Shown piece after piece: positions 1 through 11,939 of a stretch of DNA of 64,000 nucleotides; within the stretch, counting starts at the first letter, position 1; each line of letters begins with the position of its first letter. A program made the translations under genes and the position numbers. This stretch comes from Lucinisca nassula. Taxonomy: Eukaryota; Mollusca; Bivalvia; Lucinida; Lucinidae. The stretch spans positions 135,901,027-135,965,026 of the forward strand of contig OY757013.1 in NCBI GenBank assembly GCA_963580285.1, read 5' to 3'. Below the pieces are notes generated by a model. The model made no database searches. It worked only from the letters and a program-made list of their open reading frames with translations, and was not told where the DNA came from.

Positions 1-1102
1 CTTGAAGAAATTTTGATCCGACAAAAAACATGGCCGCCATGGGCGGGGCTTATTTTCCCTATTTAACATATAACGTAGTGCTAAAACATCTTCTGTTCCT
101 AAACTATTGGGCCCATTGTAACCAAACTTCGCAGGAATGTTCCTTACTTAGTCCCTTTCTAAATTCCTTCAAAGAAGTTTGTTACACCCAGAACTCTGGT
201 TGCCATGGCAACAAAACAACACAAAAAAAAAAAAAAAAAAAATCTTTAAAAATCTTCTCCTCCAAAACCACCTGTTGGATTTCATTTTTATTTTGCATGA
301 ATGTTTCTTGGATGAACCTCTTTCAGATTCCTTGAAGAAAATTTGATATGACAAAAAACATGGCCGTCATGGGCGGGGCTTATTTTCCCTATTTAACATA
401 TAATGTAATGCTAAAACATCTCCTCCTCCTAAACCAATGGGCCAATTGTAACCAAACTTCGCAGGAATGTTCCTTACTTAGTCCTCTTCTGAATTCATTC
501 AAAGAATTTTGTTACACTCTGAACTCTGGTTGCCATTGCAACAAAACAAAAAAATAAAAATCTTTAAAAATCTTCTCCAAACCCACCTGTTGGATTTCAT
601 TTTTATTTTGCATGAATGTTCCTTGGGTGGACCTCTTAGATTCCTTGAAGAAACTTTGATCCGACAAAAAATGTGGCCGCCATGGGCGGGGCTTATTTTC
701 ACTATTTAACATATAATGTAATGCTAAAAAATCTTCTTCTGCAAAAGTACTTGTGAGATTTCATTGTAATCTGGCATGAATGTTCATTGGGTGGACCGTT
801 GTCAGTTTCCTTGAAAAAAAATTGATCTTACAAAAAACATGGCCGCCATGGGCGAGGCTTATTTTCACTATACAACATATAGTGTAATGCTGAAAATATC
901 TTCTTCTGCAAAAGTTCTTGTTTTATTTCATAGTTATTTGGCATGCATGTTCCTTGGGTGGACCTCTGTCAGATTCCTTGAAGAAATTTTGATCCGACAA
1001 AAAACATGGCTGCAGTGGGCGGGGTTTATTTTCACTATATAACATATAGTGTAATGTTAAAAGTCTTCTCTTCTTCAAAAGTTCTTGTTTATTTATTTAT
1101 TT
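1..1102 (+). repeat. ~165-bp repeat array (array 1, copy A)
   Basis: Head-to-tail units share the blocks 'aaaaatcttctcctccaaaacc', 'catgaatgttccttgggtgg' followed by 'acctct', 'ttccttgaagaaattttgat' and 'acatggccgccatgggcggg'. Some units carry an extra block with 'ccaaacttcgcaggaatgtt' and 'aactctggttgccatggcaa'. The array ends in a short ATTT repeat that became the target of the following SINE. It is part of a non-autonomous element of the bivalve tandem-repeat-cored type. The reading frames through it are not conserved as protein. Confidence 0.85.
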
Positions 1103-1116
1103 ATTTATCTAAATGT

Positions 1117-1420
1117 TTGCCCCCGCCCATAGGGGCTTGAAAAAATATATGGGCTGCATGATGCTTCCACGCAGAGCTGAATCCGGCCCGCACACTAGTA
1201 CTGGTAAACCGCTTAGAGGATCTAAGCATGTCCAGGAACCGCGGTGCGAGGCGGACCGTCCATGCTAATAAACCCTATTGGTTTCATTGGGCGACAGGGC
1301 TTGAGATGTCATTTCATCTCAATGTCGGGTAAAAGTCCCACAAAATTGGAAGCAACGTCTTCAAAATGACCTTTACAGTGTTGACGGGGACGTTAAACCT
1401 CAAATCAAACAAACAAACAA
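1117..1420 (+). mobile_element. SINE (non-tRNA-looking head) with 14-bp target duplication, copy A
   Basis: The element runs from 'ttgcccccgcccataggggc' to an AAAC-rich tail after 'gttgacggggacgttaaacc'. It is flanked by the direct repeat atttatctaaatgt at 1103-1116 and 1421-1434, a target-site duplication. The same ~300-bp family lies reversed at 27430-27735, 60640-60908 and, diverged, 3301-3555. The 3' block with 'acgttaaac' is shared with the tRNA-headed SINE family in this window, which suggests that both use the same partner LINE. Confidence 0.88.
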
Positions 1421-1803
1421 ATTTATCTAAATGTACCTTCCTGTATCTGAATTAATCTCCTCCAATTTTGCTGACTATCACATATCTATCCACCTACAAA
1501 TTGTCATTCTACATATTCAAAACATCAGAAATTTCACTTGCCCATCACACTCGTGATAGAACTGATGTTTTCAACACAAACTCTATTTATACGACTTTAT
1601 GTTTCAAAATAAATTCAAAATACTGAGGGAGATTGATTTATTAGACCTAATTATACTACAGTGTCAACAGTTCTCCAGATCCCTGAGGGTTAAAATGGCT
1701 TAGTTGAAAAGGGAGGCATACCGAATCCGACGGAGGAAAGGAAAAAACAAATAAATAAATAAAAACATAAATAATTAAACACAAACAAGCCTGTTCATTT
1801 TTT

Positions 1804-2640
1804 AGCTCCACTGGCCAAAGACCCGCGGGTCTTATGTTATATGTTATGGCCCTGTGTCCGTTGTGCGTCCGTGCGGTCGTGCATCCGTGCGTTAACTTTT
1901 TTCTTTAAACATTTCCTCCTTAACTACTTGGTCGATTGTAACCAAACTTCACAGGAATGTGTCTCATATATTCATATATACTCTTTTTCTAAATTCCTTC
2001 AAAGAATTTTGTTACATGCATACATGCAGAACAAAATGGCATCGAAACCAAAAAAAAAAAAAAAAAAAAATACTTTAAAATCTTCTCCTCCAAAACCGCT
2101 AAATGGATTTTATTCTTATTTTGCATGAATGTTCCTTGGGTGGACCTCTGTCAGATTCCTTGAAGAAATTCGGATCAGTCAAAAACATGGCCGCCATGGC
2201 CATGCCCCACATGACTGCCATGGCCATGCCCCTTGGCTCATTAGCTTTCAAAGACTTATAAGGGGAAAAGTTTTAAAAATCTTCTCATCCAAAACCGCCC
2301 AACTTAATGGATTTCATTCTTGCTTTGCATGAATGTTCCTTGGGTGGACCTCTGTCAGATTCCTTGAAGCAATTTTGATCAGACAAAAACATGGCCGCCA
2401 TGGACACGCCCATTGGCTAATAAGCTTCCATAGACTTATAAAGGGATCTTTTTTTTTTAAATTTCTCCTCCAAAACCGCTAAATAGATTTCGTTCTTAAT
2501 TTTCATGAATGTTCCTTGTGACTACCATTGTCAGATTCATTGAAGAAATTTTGATCAGACAAAAAACATGGCCGCCATTCATAAGAATGTTGCTTAGGTG
2601 ACCCTCTACAAAAATAACTAAAGCAGTCCCGATTCGATGA
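1804..2640 (+). repeat. ~165-bp repeat array with head (array 2, copy A)
   Basis: A second head, 'agctccactggccaaagacc', is followed by 'gtgtccgttgtgcgtccgtg' and then units with 'acatggccgccatggccatg' and 'ccaaaaccgc'. Same superfamily as array 1. It ends with a transition to unrelated AT-rich sequence. The 1435-1800 spacer before it is unique AT-rich sequence in which I see nothing. Confidence 0.82.
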
Positions 2641-3203
2641 GACGAATGGCCGGCAGAGCTAGAAATAGAAAAAAATATCAGCAATTTGCTTTAAAAGCAA
2701 ACTCCACCAAAATACTCGGGTTAGTTTGACTCAGTCTTTACAGGAATATTGTCAAGGTGGTTTCCTTCCAAAATAGCGAAATTTGATTGAATCTCAAGCC
2801 TCCAGAGCTAAAAATAGAAGAAACAACATATGATAAATTTAAATCTTTGTGACAACATATTTACTCGTTTTTCGTTGGTGGGCCGGATACAAAACGGCCC
2901 TTATACCTTAATATAACTCACAGGCTTTGGAATGGTAGGTCACGCAAATAGTTCGTGTCAACGTGTCCAATAAGGGTAACTCTCTTGATCAGTGCATGCG
3001 ATTATTGTATTGATAGTGCCCCTTACACCAATACTAGATGAAGGCTTAATATCTATGCAATTTTGTTTGAATAGAGGTTTAACCCTTTTTTGTACAAAAT
3101 GGAATATTCTTCCTTAAATATAGCAGGAGTACATTTAAAAAGTAGGGGTGTCGGGTTGTGTTTTCTTAAAAAACCTGAAAATTTTGCAAATGGTGTAGGC
3201 CCT

Positions 3204-3234
3204 GATCAGACGCCGCATTCTGCGGCGTCTGATC
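3204..3234. repeat. 31-bp perfect palindrome (copy A)
   Basis: Arms gatcagacgccgca and tgcggcgtctgatc flank a 3-nt ttc loop. Related sequences occur elsewhere (2nd arm again at about 3885-3898; 19240-19300; 30650-30690). This is the core of a foldback MITE family. Confidence 0.85.
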
Positions 3235-3300
3235 TCGGTCTGCAGTCTGCACCGTTTTCCCTGGTACCCGTTTTGGTGTTTCCGGTACTAAATGGGTTAA

Positions 3301-3555
3301 GGTCCCCGTCAACACAATTTCGGTAATTCTGGAGACATTGCTTCCAATTTGTGGGACTTTTACGCGACAGGAAAATGAAATGGCATCTCAAGCAATGCCG
3401 ATGAAGTACCAAAATGGCTATTATGCATGGACGGTCAAACGTGCATCACTTTGCCTGGGCAAGTTTAGACCTAGGTAGTTTACCAGGGTTTCAGCTCTGC
3501 ATGGAGGGACCATTTAGCCTAGCCTCGATGGGCGGCGGCCTGCAAATATATTGAG
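3301..3555 (-). mobile_element. Diverged reverse-strand SINE copy (copy A)
   Basis: It reads on the reverse strand like the SINE at 1117-1420: 'gtccccgtcaacac', 'gtgggacttttacgcgacag', 'aaatggcatctcaagc', 'cactttgcctgggcaa', 'gtttaccagg'. It has many more substitutions, so it is an older insertion of the same family. Confidence 0.75.
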
Positions 3556-3938
3556 CTGTAATATTGTCCTGATCTATACATCAAGGTCCAGTGTTTTTAT
3601 TACGTATTTACGTTAAAGCCTGTTTTATTGTGACAGTATTTTAGGATAGATTGTGTAATAGTCAATATTAAGCACAGAAGTTTGACGCTGCTTATATCCA
3701 TGTTACTATCACATAGTGATACCTAATTCAGGTGATATTTTTATAGCCGCACTATTCATTTCGATGCGAGGTCAGATTGTTGTTTAAAGAGGGGTACGTG
3801 TAGAATCGAACTAGACTGTGTAGGGTTTGCAAAACAATGTAGATCCAGCTTAGACTCAGGCTGTAGCTCAGATACCACAGACGGCGTCTGATCAGGTCGA
3901 CACTGTTTATCCCAAGTACAGGTATTTAAGTGTTATAC

Positions 3939-4131
3939 GGGCCTCAGTGTCCCAGTTGATAAGAGCGCTGACTCTTAATCAGTATGTCTCTCACCACTGT
4001 GTGTTCAAGTCTGGCTCAGGTCACACGCCAAGTTCGGCAACGGAAGGTCAGATGGTTTTTCTTCGGGTACTCCGGTTTTCACCCACCTCTGATTAACATT
4101 ATGAGTGAAATAATCTTGAAATGGTCGTAAC
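3939..4131 (+). mobile_element. tRNA-Lys-like SINE (copy A)
   Basis: The head resembles a tRNA-Lys(CUU): box A-like 'cagttgataagagcgctgac', anticodon-like 'ctcttaatc', box B-like 'gtgttcaagtct'. The body carries 'cgggtactccggttttcacc', a block seen in long-conserved SINE domains of several animal phyla, and the tail reads 'aataatcttgaaatggtcgt'. A poly-C/CCCA run follows. It is likely a V-SINE type element (compare RUDI of molluscs); that assignment is inference. Confidence 0.75.
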
Positions 4132-4390
4132 AGCCCCCCCCCCCCACCCACCCACCAAAAAAATGTGTTAAACGAAACAGTCCCATTTTACCCCACACTC
4201 AGAGACAATCTACTTACCAGACTGAATGCTGTCAAGGCTTTGACCTTCAATAATCTGCAGGCTTCTATCATACCAATATATTTACCATTACGATAACACA
4301 TCCGTGTGATATAGTGCATTGTTTCATACCTCCAAAAAGGTGATTTTTCTGATGAAAATTTGTGATATTTTTCTTATGTATACTCAAAAC

Positions 4391-4456
4391 ATAGGTTTTG
4401 GGTGCTCGTTAGAACCGCCTTATTGAGGCGGTTCTAACGAGAACCCACAACCTATG
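4391..4456. repeat. Foldback MITE core hairpin (copy A)
   Basis: Inverted arms 'cataggtt..ggtgctcgtt', 'agaaccgcc' and their complement (to 'aacctatg') pair around a ttattga loop. The same 'gttagaaccgcctc' hairpin core is found in MITEs at 20325-20721, 26326-26595, 44516-44781 and 58566-58790. Confidence 0.82.
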
Positions 4457-4616
4457 TCTTGGAGCAGGAATAAGGAAAATGATGTATACCCCCATAAACC
4501 CCAGTTTTCTCTATATAAAGTGGGGTGTAAGGGGGTGTTCATTTCAGGGACTTGTTCACGTGATGCATTCCTAGTGTATTTTCCGAAAACCCGGTTGTTA
4601 AGTATTGGAGTGCAAT

Positions 4617-4924
4617 GCTTTTGTTTGTTTGTACTCGTAATGGAGTTTAACGGCCCAGTCAACACTATATTTGAGCCGGTCAGTTAACCTATCCATATTT
4701 TTCCTGGGCAGGCTTGTACGTAAGCGGTTATCCAGTACAGCGCATATTCTTTCGCCAGAAACTGACAACTGCCCTTCTTGAATCAACGGAAGGGAGAGAA
4801 TGACCGTAGAAAATATTTCATGATCAATCTCCACGAAATAATGTTGCTGACCCCGGCAGGTATCGAACCCGCGTTCTCCTGATCACCAGTCAGACGCGCA
4901 TCTGACTGAGCTACCGAGGCCGGC
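4617..4924 (-). mobile_element. tRNA-headed SINE, full length, with 10-bp target duplication (copy A)
   Basis: On the reverse strand it starts gccggcctcggtagctcagt (box A-like tagctcagtcagatgcg), then box B 'gggttcgatacc', a body, and a 3' tail with 'gttgactgggccgttaaact' and CAAA repeats. It is bounded by the direct repeat ggagtgcaat at 4607-4616 and 4925-4934. Box A and B spacing fits an RNA polymerase III promoter. Members also lie at 51491-51766 and 58042-58333. Confidence 0.9.
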
Positions 4925-5087
4925 GGAGTGCAATCCTGTTCCTACCTCAATGAATGTATTGACTCATGCGACATCACATGGTCATCATGTGACGTCAAAA
5001 ATTAACCATGGTTCTCACCAATAGGATTGTACGATAGTGACAGTGCTCTTCCGCTGTTAATTTTGACCCTCAAACAGGATTGTTTTT

Positions 5088-6535
5088 AGCTCCACTGGCT
5101 GAAGGCCAGCGGGGCTATTGTCATAGCCCTGTGTCCGTCGTGCGTCCGTGCGTCCAGTCGTCAGTGCATTAACTTTTTTCTTTAAACATCTTCTCCTCCT
5201 AAACTACTGGGCCAATTATAACCAAACTTCACAGGAATGTTCCTTACATAGTCCTCTTCTTAATTCCTTCAACGAATTTTGTTACACCCAGAACTCTGGT
5301 TGCCATGGCAACAAAACCAAAAAAAAAAAAAAAACAAATATAAAAATCTTTAAAAATCTTCTTCTCCTTAAAAACAACCTGTTCGATTTCATTTTAATTT
5401 TTCATGAATGTTCCTTGGGTTGACCTCTTTCAGATTCCTTGAAGAAATTTTGATCCGACAAAAAACATGGCCGCCATGGGCGGGGCTTATTTTCCCTATT
5501 TAACATATAACGTAGTGCTAAAACATCTTCTGTTCCTAAACTATTGGTCCCATTGTAACCAAACTTCGCAGGAATGTTCCTTACTTAGTCCCTTTCTAAA
5601 TTCCTTCAAAGAATTTTGTTACACCCAGAACTCTGGTTGCCATGGCAACAAAACAACACAAAAAAATAAAAATCTTTAAAAATCTTCTCCTCCAAAACCA
5701 CCCGTTGGATTTCATTTTTATTTTGCATGAATGTTTCTTGGGTGGACCTCTTTCAGATTCCTTGAAGAAAATTTGATCTGACAAAAAACATGGCCGCCAT
5801 GGGCGGGGCTTATTTTCCCTATTTAACATATAATGTAATGCTAAAACATCTCCTCCTCCTAAACCAATGGGCCAATTGTAACCAAACCTCGCAGGAATGT
5901 TCCTTACTTAGTCCTCTTCTGAATTCATTCAAAGAATTTTGTTACACTCTGAACTCTGGTTGCCATTGCAACAAAACAAAAAAATAAAAATCTTTAAAAA
6001 TCTTCTCCAAACCCACCTGTTGGATTTCATTTTTATTTTGCATGAATGTTCCTTGGGTGGACCTCTTAGATTCCTTGAAGAAACTTTGATCCGACAAAAA
6101 ATGTGGCCGCCATGGGCGGGGCTTATTTTCACTATTTAACATATAATGTAATGCTAAAAAATCTTCTTCTGCAAAAGTACTTGTGAGATTTCATTGTAAT
6201 TTGGCATGAATGTTCATTGGGTGGACCGTTGTCAGTTTCCTTGAAAAAAAATTGATCTTACAAAAAACATGGCCGCCATGGGCGAGGCTTATTTTCACTA
6301 TATAACATATAGTGCAATGCTGAAAATATCTTCTTCTGCAAAAGTTCTTGTTTTATTTCATAGTTATTTGGCATGCATGTTCCTTGGGTGGACCTCTGTC
6401 AGATTCCTTGAAGAAATTTTGATCCGACAAAAAACATGGCTGCAGTGGGCGGGGTTTATTTTCACTATATAACATATAGTGTAATGTTAAAAAAAGTCTT
6501 CTCTTCTTCAAAAGTTCATGTTTATTTATTTATTT
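5088..6535 (+). repeat. ~165-bp repeat array with hairpin head (array 1, copy B)
   Basis: It begins with the head 'agctccactggctgaaggcc' (ctggc/gccag can pair), followed by a 'gtgtccgtcgtgcgtccgtg' tract, then the ~165-bp units and an ATTT run. The layout of hairpin head, gtccgt-rich tract and core array is typical of mollusc tandem-repeat-cored elements. Confidence 0.85.
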
Positions 6536-6549
6536 ATTTATCTAAATGT

Positions 6550-6853
6550 TCGTCCCCGCCCATAGGGGCTTGAAGAAATATATGGGCTGCATGATGCTTC
6601 CACGCAGAGCTGAATCCGGCCCGCACACTAGTACTGGTAAACCGCTTAGAGGATCTAAGCATGTCCAGGAACCGCGGTGCGAGGCGGACCGTCCATGCTA
6701 ATAAACCTTATTGGTTTCATTGGGCGACAGGGCTTGAGATGTCATTTCATCTCAATGTCGGGTAAAAGTCCCACAAAATTGGAAGCAACGTCTTCAAAAT
6801 GACCTTTACAGTGTTGACGGGGACGTTAAACCTCAAATCAAACAAACAAACAA
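6550..6853 (+). mobile_element. SINE with 14-bp target duplication, copy B
   Basis: Counterpart of the SINE at 1117-1420. The direct repeats atttatctaaatgt are at 6536-6549 and 6854-6867. Confidence 0.88.
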
Positions 6854-7241
6854 ATTTATCTAAATGTACCTTCCTGTATCTGAATTAATCTCCTCCAATT
6901 TTGCTGACTATCACATATCTATCCACCTACAAATTGTCATTCTACATATTCAAAACATCAGAAATTTCACTTGCCCATCACACTCGTGATAGAACTGATG
7001 TTTTCAACACAAACTCTATTTATACGACTTTATGTTTCAAAATTAATTCAAAATACTGAGGGAGATTGATTTATTAGACATAATTATACTACAGTGTCAA
7101 CAGTTCTCCAGATCCCTGAGGGTTAAAATGGCTTAGTTGAAAAGGGAGGCATACCGAATCCGACGGAGGAAAGGAAAAAAAAAAACAAACAAATAAATAA
7201 AAACATAAATAAATAAACACAAACAAGCCTGTTCATTTTTT

Positions 7242-8075
7242 AGCTCCACTGGCCAAAGACCCGCGGGTCTTATGTTATATGTTATGGCCCTGTGTCCGTT
7301 GTGCGTCCGTGCGGTCGTGCATCCGTGCGTTAACTTTTTTCTTTAAACATTTCCTCCTTAACTACTTGGTCGATTGTAACCAAACTTCACAGGAATGTGT
7401 CTCATATATACTCTTTTTCTAAATTCCTTCAAAGAATTTTGTTACATACATACATGCAGAACAAAATGGCATCGAAACCAAAAAAAAAAAAAAAAAAAAT
7501 ACTTAAAAATCTTCTCCTCCAAAACCGCTCAATGGGTTTTATTCTTATTTTGCATGAATGTTCCTTGGGTGGACCTCTGTCAGATTCCTTGAAGAAATTC
7601 GGATCAGTCAAAAAACATGGCCGCCATGGCCATGCCCCACATGACTGCCATGGCCATGCCCCTTGGCTCATTAGCTTTCAAAGACTTATAAGGGGAAAAG
7701 TTTTAAAAACCTTCTCCTCCAAAACCGCCCAACTTAATGGATTTCATTCTTGCTTTGCATGAATGTTCCTTGGGTGGACCTCTGTCAGATTCCTTGAAGC
7801 AATTTTGATCAGACAAAAACATGGCCGCCATGGACACGCCCATTGGCTAATAAGCTTCCATAGACTTATAAAGGGATCTTTTTTTTAAATTTGTCCTCCA
7901 AAACCGCTAAATGAATTTCGTTCTTAATTTTCATGAATGTTCCTTGTGACTACCATTGTCAGTTTCATTGAAGAAATTTTGATCAGACAAAAAACATGGC
8001 CGCCATTCATAAGAATGTTGCTTAGGTGACCCTCTACAAAAATAACTAAAGCAGTCCCGATTCGATGGCCGGCAG
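7242..8075 (+). repeat. ~165-bp repeat array with head (array 2, copy B)
   Basis: Counterpart of 1804-2640. It includes a GCCATGGC-rich patch and ends in the same transition. Confidence 0.82.
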
Positions 8076-8623
8076 AGCTAGAAATAGAAAAAAATATCAG
8101 CAATTTGCTTTAAAAGCAAACTCCTCCAAAACACTCGGGTTAGTTTGACTCAGTCTTTACAGGAATATTGTCAAGGTGGTTTCCTTCCAAAATAGCGAAA
8201 TTTGATTGAATCTCAAGCCTCCAGAGCTAAAAATAGAAGCGACAACATATGATAAATTTAAATCTTTGTGACAACATATTTACTCGTTTTTCGTTGGTGG
8301 GCCGGATACAAAACGGCCCTTATACCTTAATATAACCCACAGGCTTTGGAATGGTAGGTCACGCAAATAGTTCGTGTCAACGTGTCCAATAAGGGTAACT
8401 CTCCTGATCAGTGCATGCGATTATTGTATTGATAGTGCCCCTTACACCAATACTAGATGAAGGCTTAATATCTATGCAATTTTGTTTGAATAGAGGTTTA
8501 ACCCTTTTTTTGTACAAAATGGAATATTCTTCCTTAAATATAGCAGGAGTACATTTAAAAAGTAGGGGTGTCGGGTTGTGTTTTCTTAAAAAACCTGAAA
8601 ATTTTGCAAATGGTGTAGGCCCT

Positions 8624-8654
8624 GATCAGACGCCGCATTCTGCGGCGTCTGATC
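8624..8654. repeat. 31-bp perfect palindrome (copy B)
   Basis: Identical to 3204-3234. Confidence 0.85.
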
Positions 8655-8720
8655 TCGGTCTGCAGTCTGCACCGTTTTCCCTGGTACCCGTTTTGGTGTT
8701 TCCGGTACTAAATGGGTTAA

Positions 8721-8975
8721 GGTCCCCGTCAACACAATTTCGGTAATTCTGGAGACATTGCTTCCAATTTGTGGGACTTTTACGCGACAGGAAAATGAAA
8801 TGGCATCTCAAGCAATGCCGATGGAGTACCAAAATGGCTATTATGCATGGACGGTCAAACGTGCATCACTTTGCCTGGGCAAGTTTAGACCTAGGTAGTT
8901 TACCAGGGTTTCAGCTCTGCATGGAGGGACCATTTAGCCTAGCCTCGATGGGCGGCGGCCTGCAAATATATTGAG
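8721..8975 (-). mobile_element. Diverged reverse-strand SINE copy (copy B)
   Basis: Counterpart of 3301-3555 in unit B. Confidence 0.75.
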
Positions 8976-9329
8976 CTGTAATATTGTCCTGATCTATACA
9001 TCAAGGTCCAGTGTTTTTATTACGTATTTACGTTAAAGCCTGTTTTATTGTGACAGTATTTTAGGATAGATTGTGTAATAGTCAATATTAAGCACAGAAG
9101 TTTGTCGCTGCTTATATCCATGTTACTATCACATAGTGATACCTAATTCAGGTGATATTTTTATAGCCGCACTATTCATTTCGATGCGAGGTCAGATTGT
9201 TGTTTAAAGAGGGGTACGTGCAAAACAATGTAGATCCAGCTTAGACTCAGGCTGTAGCTCAGATACCACAGACGGCGTCTGATCAGGTCGACACTGTTTA
9301 TCCCAAGTACAGGTATTTAAGTGTTATAC

Positions 9330-9522
9330 GGGCCTCAGTGTCCCAGTTGATAAGAACGCTGACTCTTAATCAGTAGGTCTCTCACCACTGTGTGTTCAAG
9401 TCTGGCTCAGGTCACACGCCAAGTTCGGCAACGGAAGGTCAGATGGTTTTTCTTCGGGTACTCCGGTTTTCACCCACCTCTGATTAACATTATGAGTGAA
9501 ATAATCTTGAAAGGGTCGTAAC
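9330..9522 (+). mobile_element. tRNA-Lys-like SINE (copy B)
   Basis: Counterpart of 3939-4131. Confidence 0.75.
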
Positions 9523-9780
9523 AGCCCCCCCCCCCACCCACCCACCAAAAAAATGTGTTAAACGAAACAGTCCCATTTTACCCCACACTCAGAGACAACC
9601 TACTTACCAGACTGAATGCTGTCAAGGCTTTGACCTTCAATAATCTGCAGGCTTCTATCATACCAATATATTTACCATTACGATAACACATCCGTGTGAT
9701 ATAGTGCATTGTTTCATACCTCCAAAAAGGTGATTTTTCTGATGAAAATTTGTGATATTTTTCTTATGTATACTCAAAAC

Positions 9781-9846
9781 ATAGGTTTTGGGTGCTCGTT
9801 AGAACCGCCTTATTGAGGCGGTTCTAACGAGAACCCACAACCTATG
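9781..9846. repeat. Foldback MITE core hairpin (copy B)
   Basis: Counterpart of 4391-4456. Confidence 0.82.
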
Positions 9847-10005
9847 TCTTGGAGCAGGAATAAGGAAAATGATGTATACCCCATAAACCCCAGTTTTCTC
9901 TATATAAAGTGGGGTGTAAGGGGGTGTTCATTTCACGGACTTGTTCACGTGATGCATTCCTAGTGTATTTTCCGAAAACCCGGTTGTTAAGTATTGGAGT
10001 GCAAT

Positions 10006-10313
10006 GCTTTTGTTTGTTTGTACTCGTAATGGAGTTTAACGGCCCAGTCAACACTATATTTGAGCCGGTCAGTTAACCTATCCATATTTTTCCTGGGCAG
10101 GCTTGTACGTAAGCGGTTATCCAGTACAGCGCATATTCTTTCGCCAGAAACAGACAACTGCCCTTCTTGAATCAACGGAAGGGAGAGAATGACCGTAGAA
10201 AATATTTCATGATCAATCTCCACGAAATAATGTTGCTGACCCCGGCAGGTATCGAACCCGCGTTCTCCTGATCACCAGTCAGACGCGCATCTGACTGAGC
10301 TACCGAGGCCGGC
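10006..10313 (-). mobile_element. tRNA-headed SINE with 10-bp target duplication (copy B)
   Basis: Counterpart of 4617-4924. Direct repeats ggagtgcaat at 9996-10005 and 10314-10323. Confidence 0.9.
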
Positions 10314-10476
10314 GGAGTGCAATCCTGTTCCTACCTCAATGAATGTATTGACTCATGCGACATCACATGGTCATCATGTGACGTCAAAAATTAACCATGG
10401 TTCTCACCAATAGGATTGTACGATAGTGACAGTGCTCTTCCGCTGTTAATTTTGACCCTCAAACAGGATTGTTTTT

Positions 10477-11925
10477 AGCTCCACTGGCTGAAGGCCAGCG
10501 GGGCTATTGTCATAGCCCTGTGTCCGTCGTGCGTCCGTGCGTCCAGTCGTCAGTGCATTAACTTTTTTCTTTAAACATCTTCTCCTCCTAAACTACTGGG
10601 CCAATTATAACCAAACTTCACAGGAATGTTCCTTACATAGTCCTCTTCTTAATTCCTTCAACGAATTTTGTTACACCCAGAACTCTGGTTGCCATGGCAA
10701 CAAAACCACAAAAAAAAAAAAAACAAATATAAAAATCTTTAAAAATCTTCTTCTCCTTAAAAACAACCTGTTCGATTTCATTTTAATTTTTCATGAATGT
10801 TCCTTGGGTTGACCTCTTTCAGATTCCTTGAAGAAATTTTGATCCGACAAAAAACATGGCCGCCATGGGCGGGGCTTATTTTCCCTATTTAACATATAAC
10901 GTAGTGCTAAAACATCTTCTGTTCCTAAACTATTGGGCCCATTGTAACCAAACTTCGCAGGAATGTTCCTTACTTAGTCCCTTTCTCAATTCCTTCAAAG
11001 AATTTTGTTACACCCAGAACTCTGGTTGCCATGGCAACAAAACAACACAAAAAAATAAAAATCTTTAAAAATCTTCTCCTCCAAAACCACCTGTTGGATT
11101 TCATTTTTATTTTGCATGAATGTTTCTTGGGTGGACCTCTTTCAGATTCCTTGAAGAAAATTTGATCTGACAAAAAACATGGCCGCCATGGGCGGGGCTT
11201 ATTTTCCCTATTTAACATATAATGTAATGCTAAAACATCTCCTCCTCCTAAACCAATGGGCCAATTGTAACCAAACTTCGCAGGAATGTTCCTTACTTAG
11301 TCCTCTTCTGAATTCATTCAAAGAATTTTGTTACACTCTGAACTCTGGTTGCCATTGCAACAAAACAAAAAAAATAAAAATCTTTAAAAATCTTCTCCAA
11401 ACCCACCTGTTGGATTTCATTTTTATTTTGCATGAATGTTCCTTGGGTGGACCTCTTAGATTCCTTGAAGAAACTTTGATCCGACAAAAAATGTGGCCGC
11501 CATGGGCGGGGCTTATTTTCACTATTTAACATATAATGTAATGCTAAAAAATCTTCTTCTGCAAATGTACTTGTGAGATTTCATTGTAATTTGGCATGAA
11601 TGTTCATTGGGTGGACCGTTGTCAGTTTCCTTGAAAAAAAATTGATCTTACAAAAAAACATGGCCGCCATGGGCGAGGCTTATTTTCACTATATAACATA
11701 TAGTGTAATGCTGAAAATATCTTCTTCTGCAAAAGTTCTTGTTTTATTTCATAGTTATTTGGCATGCATGTTCCTTGGGTGGACCTCTGTCAGATTCCTT
11801 GAAGAAATTTTGATCCGACAAAAAACATGGCTGCAGTGGGCGGGGTTTATTTTCACTATATAACATATAGTGTAATGTTAAAAAAGTCTTCTCTTCTTCA
11901 AAAGTTCATGTTTATTTATTTATTT
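10477..11925 (+). repeat. ~165-bp repeat array with hairpin head (array 1, copy C)
   Basis: Same structure as the array at 5088-6535: agctcc hairpin head, gtccgt tract, core units, ATTT tail. Confidence 0.85.
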
Positions 11926-11939
11926 ATTTATCTAAATGT

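Larger units (their letters stand above)
1..5081 (+). repeat. 5.4-kb tandem segmental unit, copy A (left-truncated)
   Basis: The sequence from the window start to 5081 matches 5437-10470 almost base for base, differing mainly in homopolymer lengths and scattered single bases. It is the first visible copy of a tandemly repeated unit of about 5.4 kb; its left end lies outside the window. Order inside: array of ~165-bp repeats, SINE with target duplication, spacer, second array, palindrome, diverged SINE, tRNA-Lys-like SINE, hairpin MITE, tRNA-headed SINE. No protein-coding gene is seen; the short open frames are translations of repeat units. Confidence 0.93.
5082..10470 (+). repeat. 5.4-kb tandem segmental unit, copy B (complete)
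   Basis: Complete unit of 5389 bp, starting at the tttttagctccactggctg head. It has the same order of internal repeats as copies A and C. One private difference is a deletion of about 28 bp near 9221, where A and C carry extra bases between 'ggggtacgtg' and 'caaaacaatg'. Near-identity to A and C implies very recent duplication or active homogenisation. Confidence 0.93.

Noticed and set aside
3939..4015. A tRNA-Lys(CUU) gene
   Set aside because: The head is degenerate, lacks a paired acceptor stem, and continues into a SINE body; it recurs in all three units.
4845..4920. A tRNA gene on the reverse strand (boxes A and B present)
   Set aside because: It is the head of a SINE with tail and target duplication; acceptor-stem pairing is not convincing.
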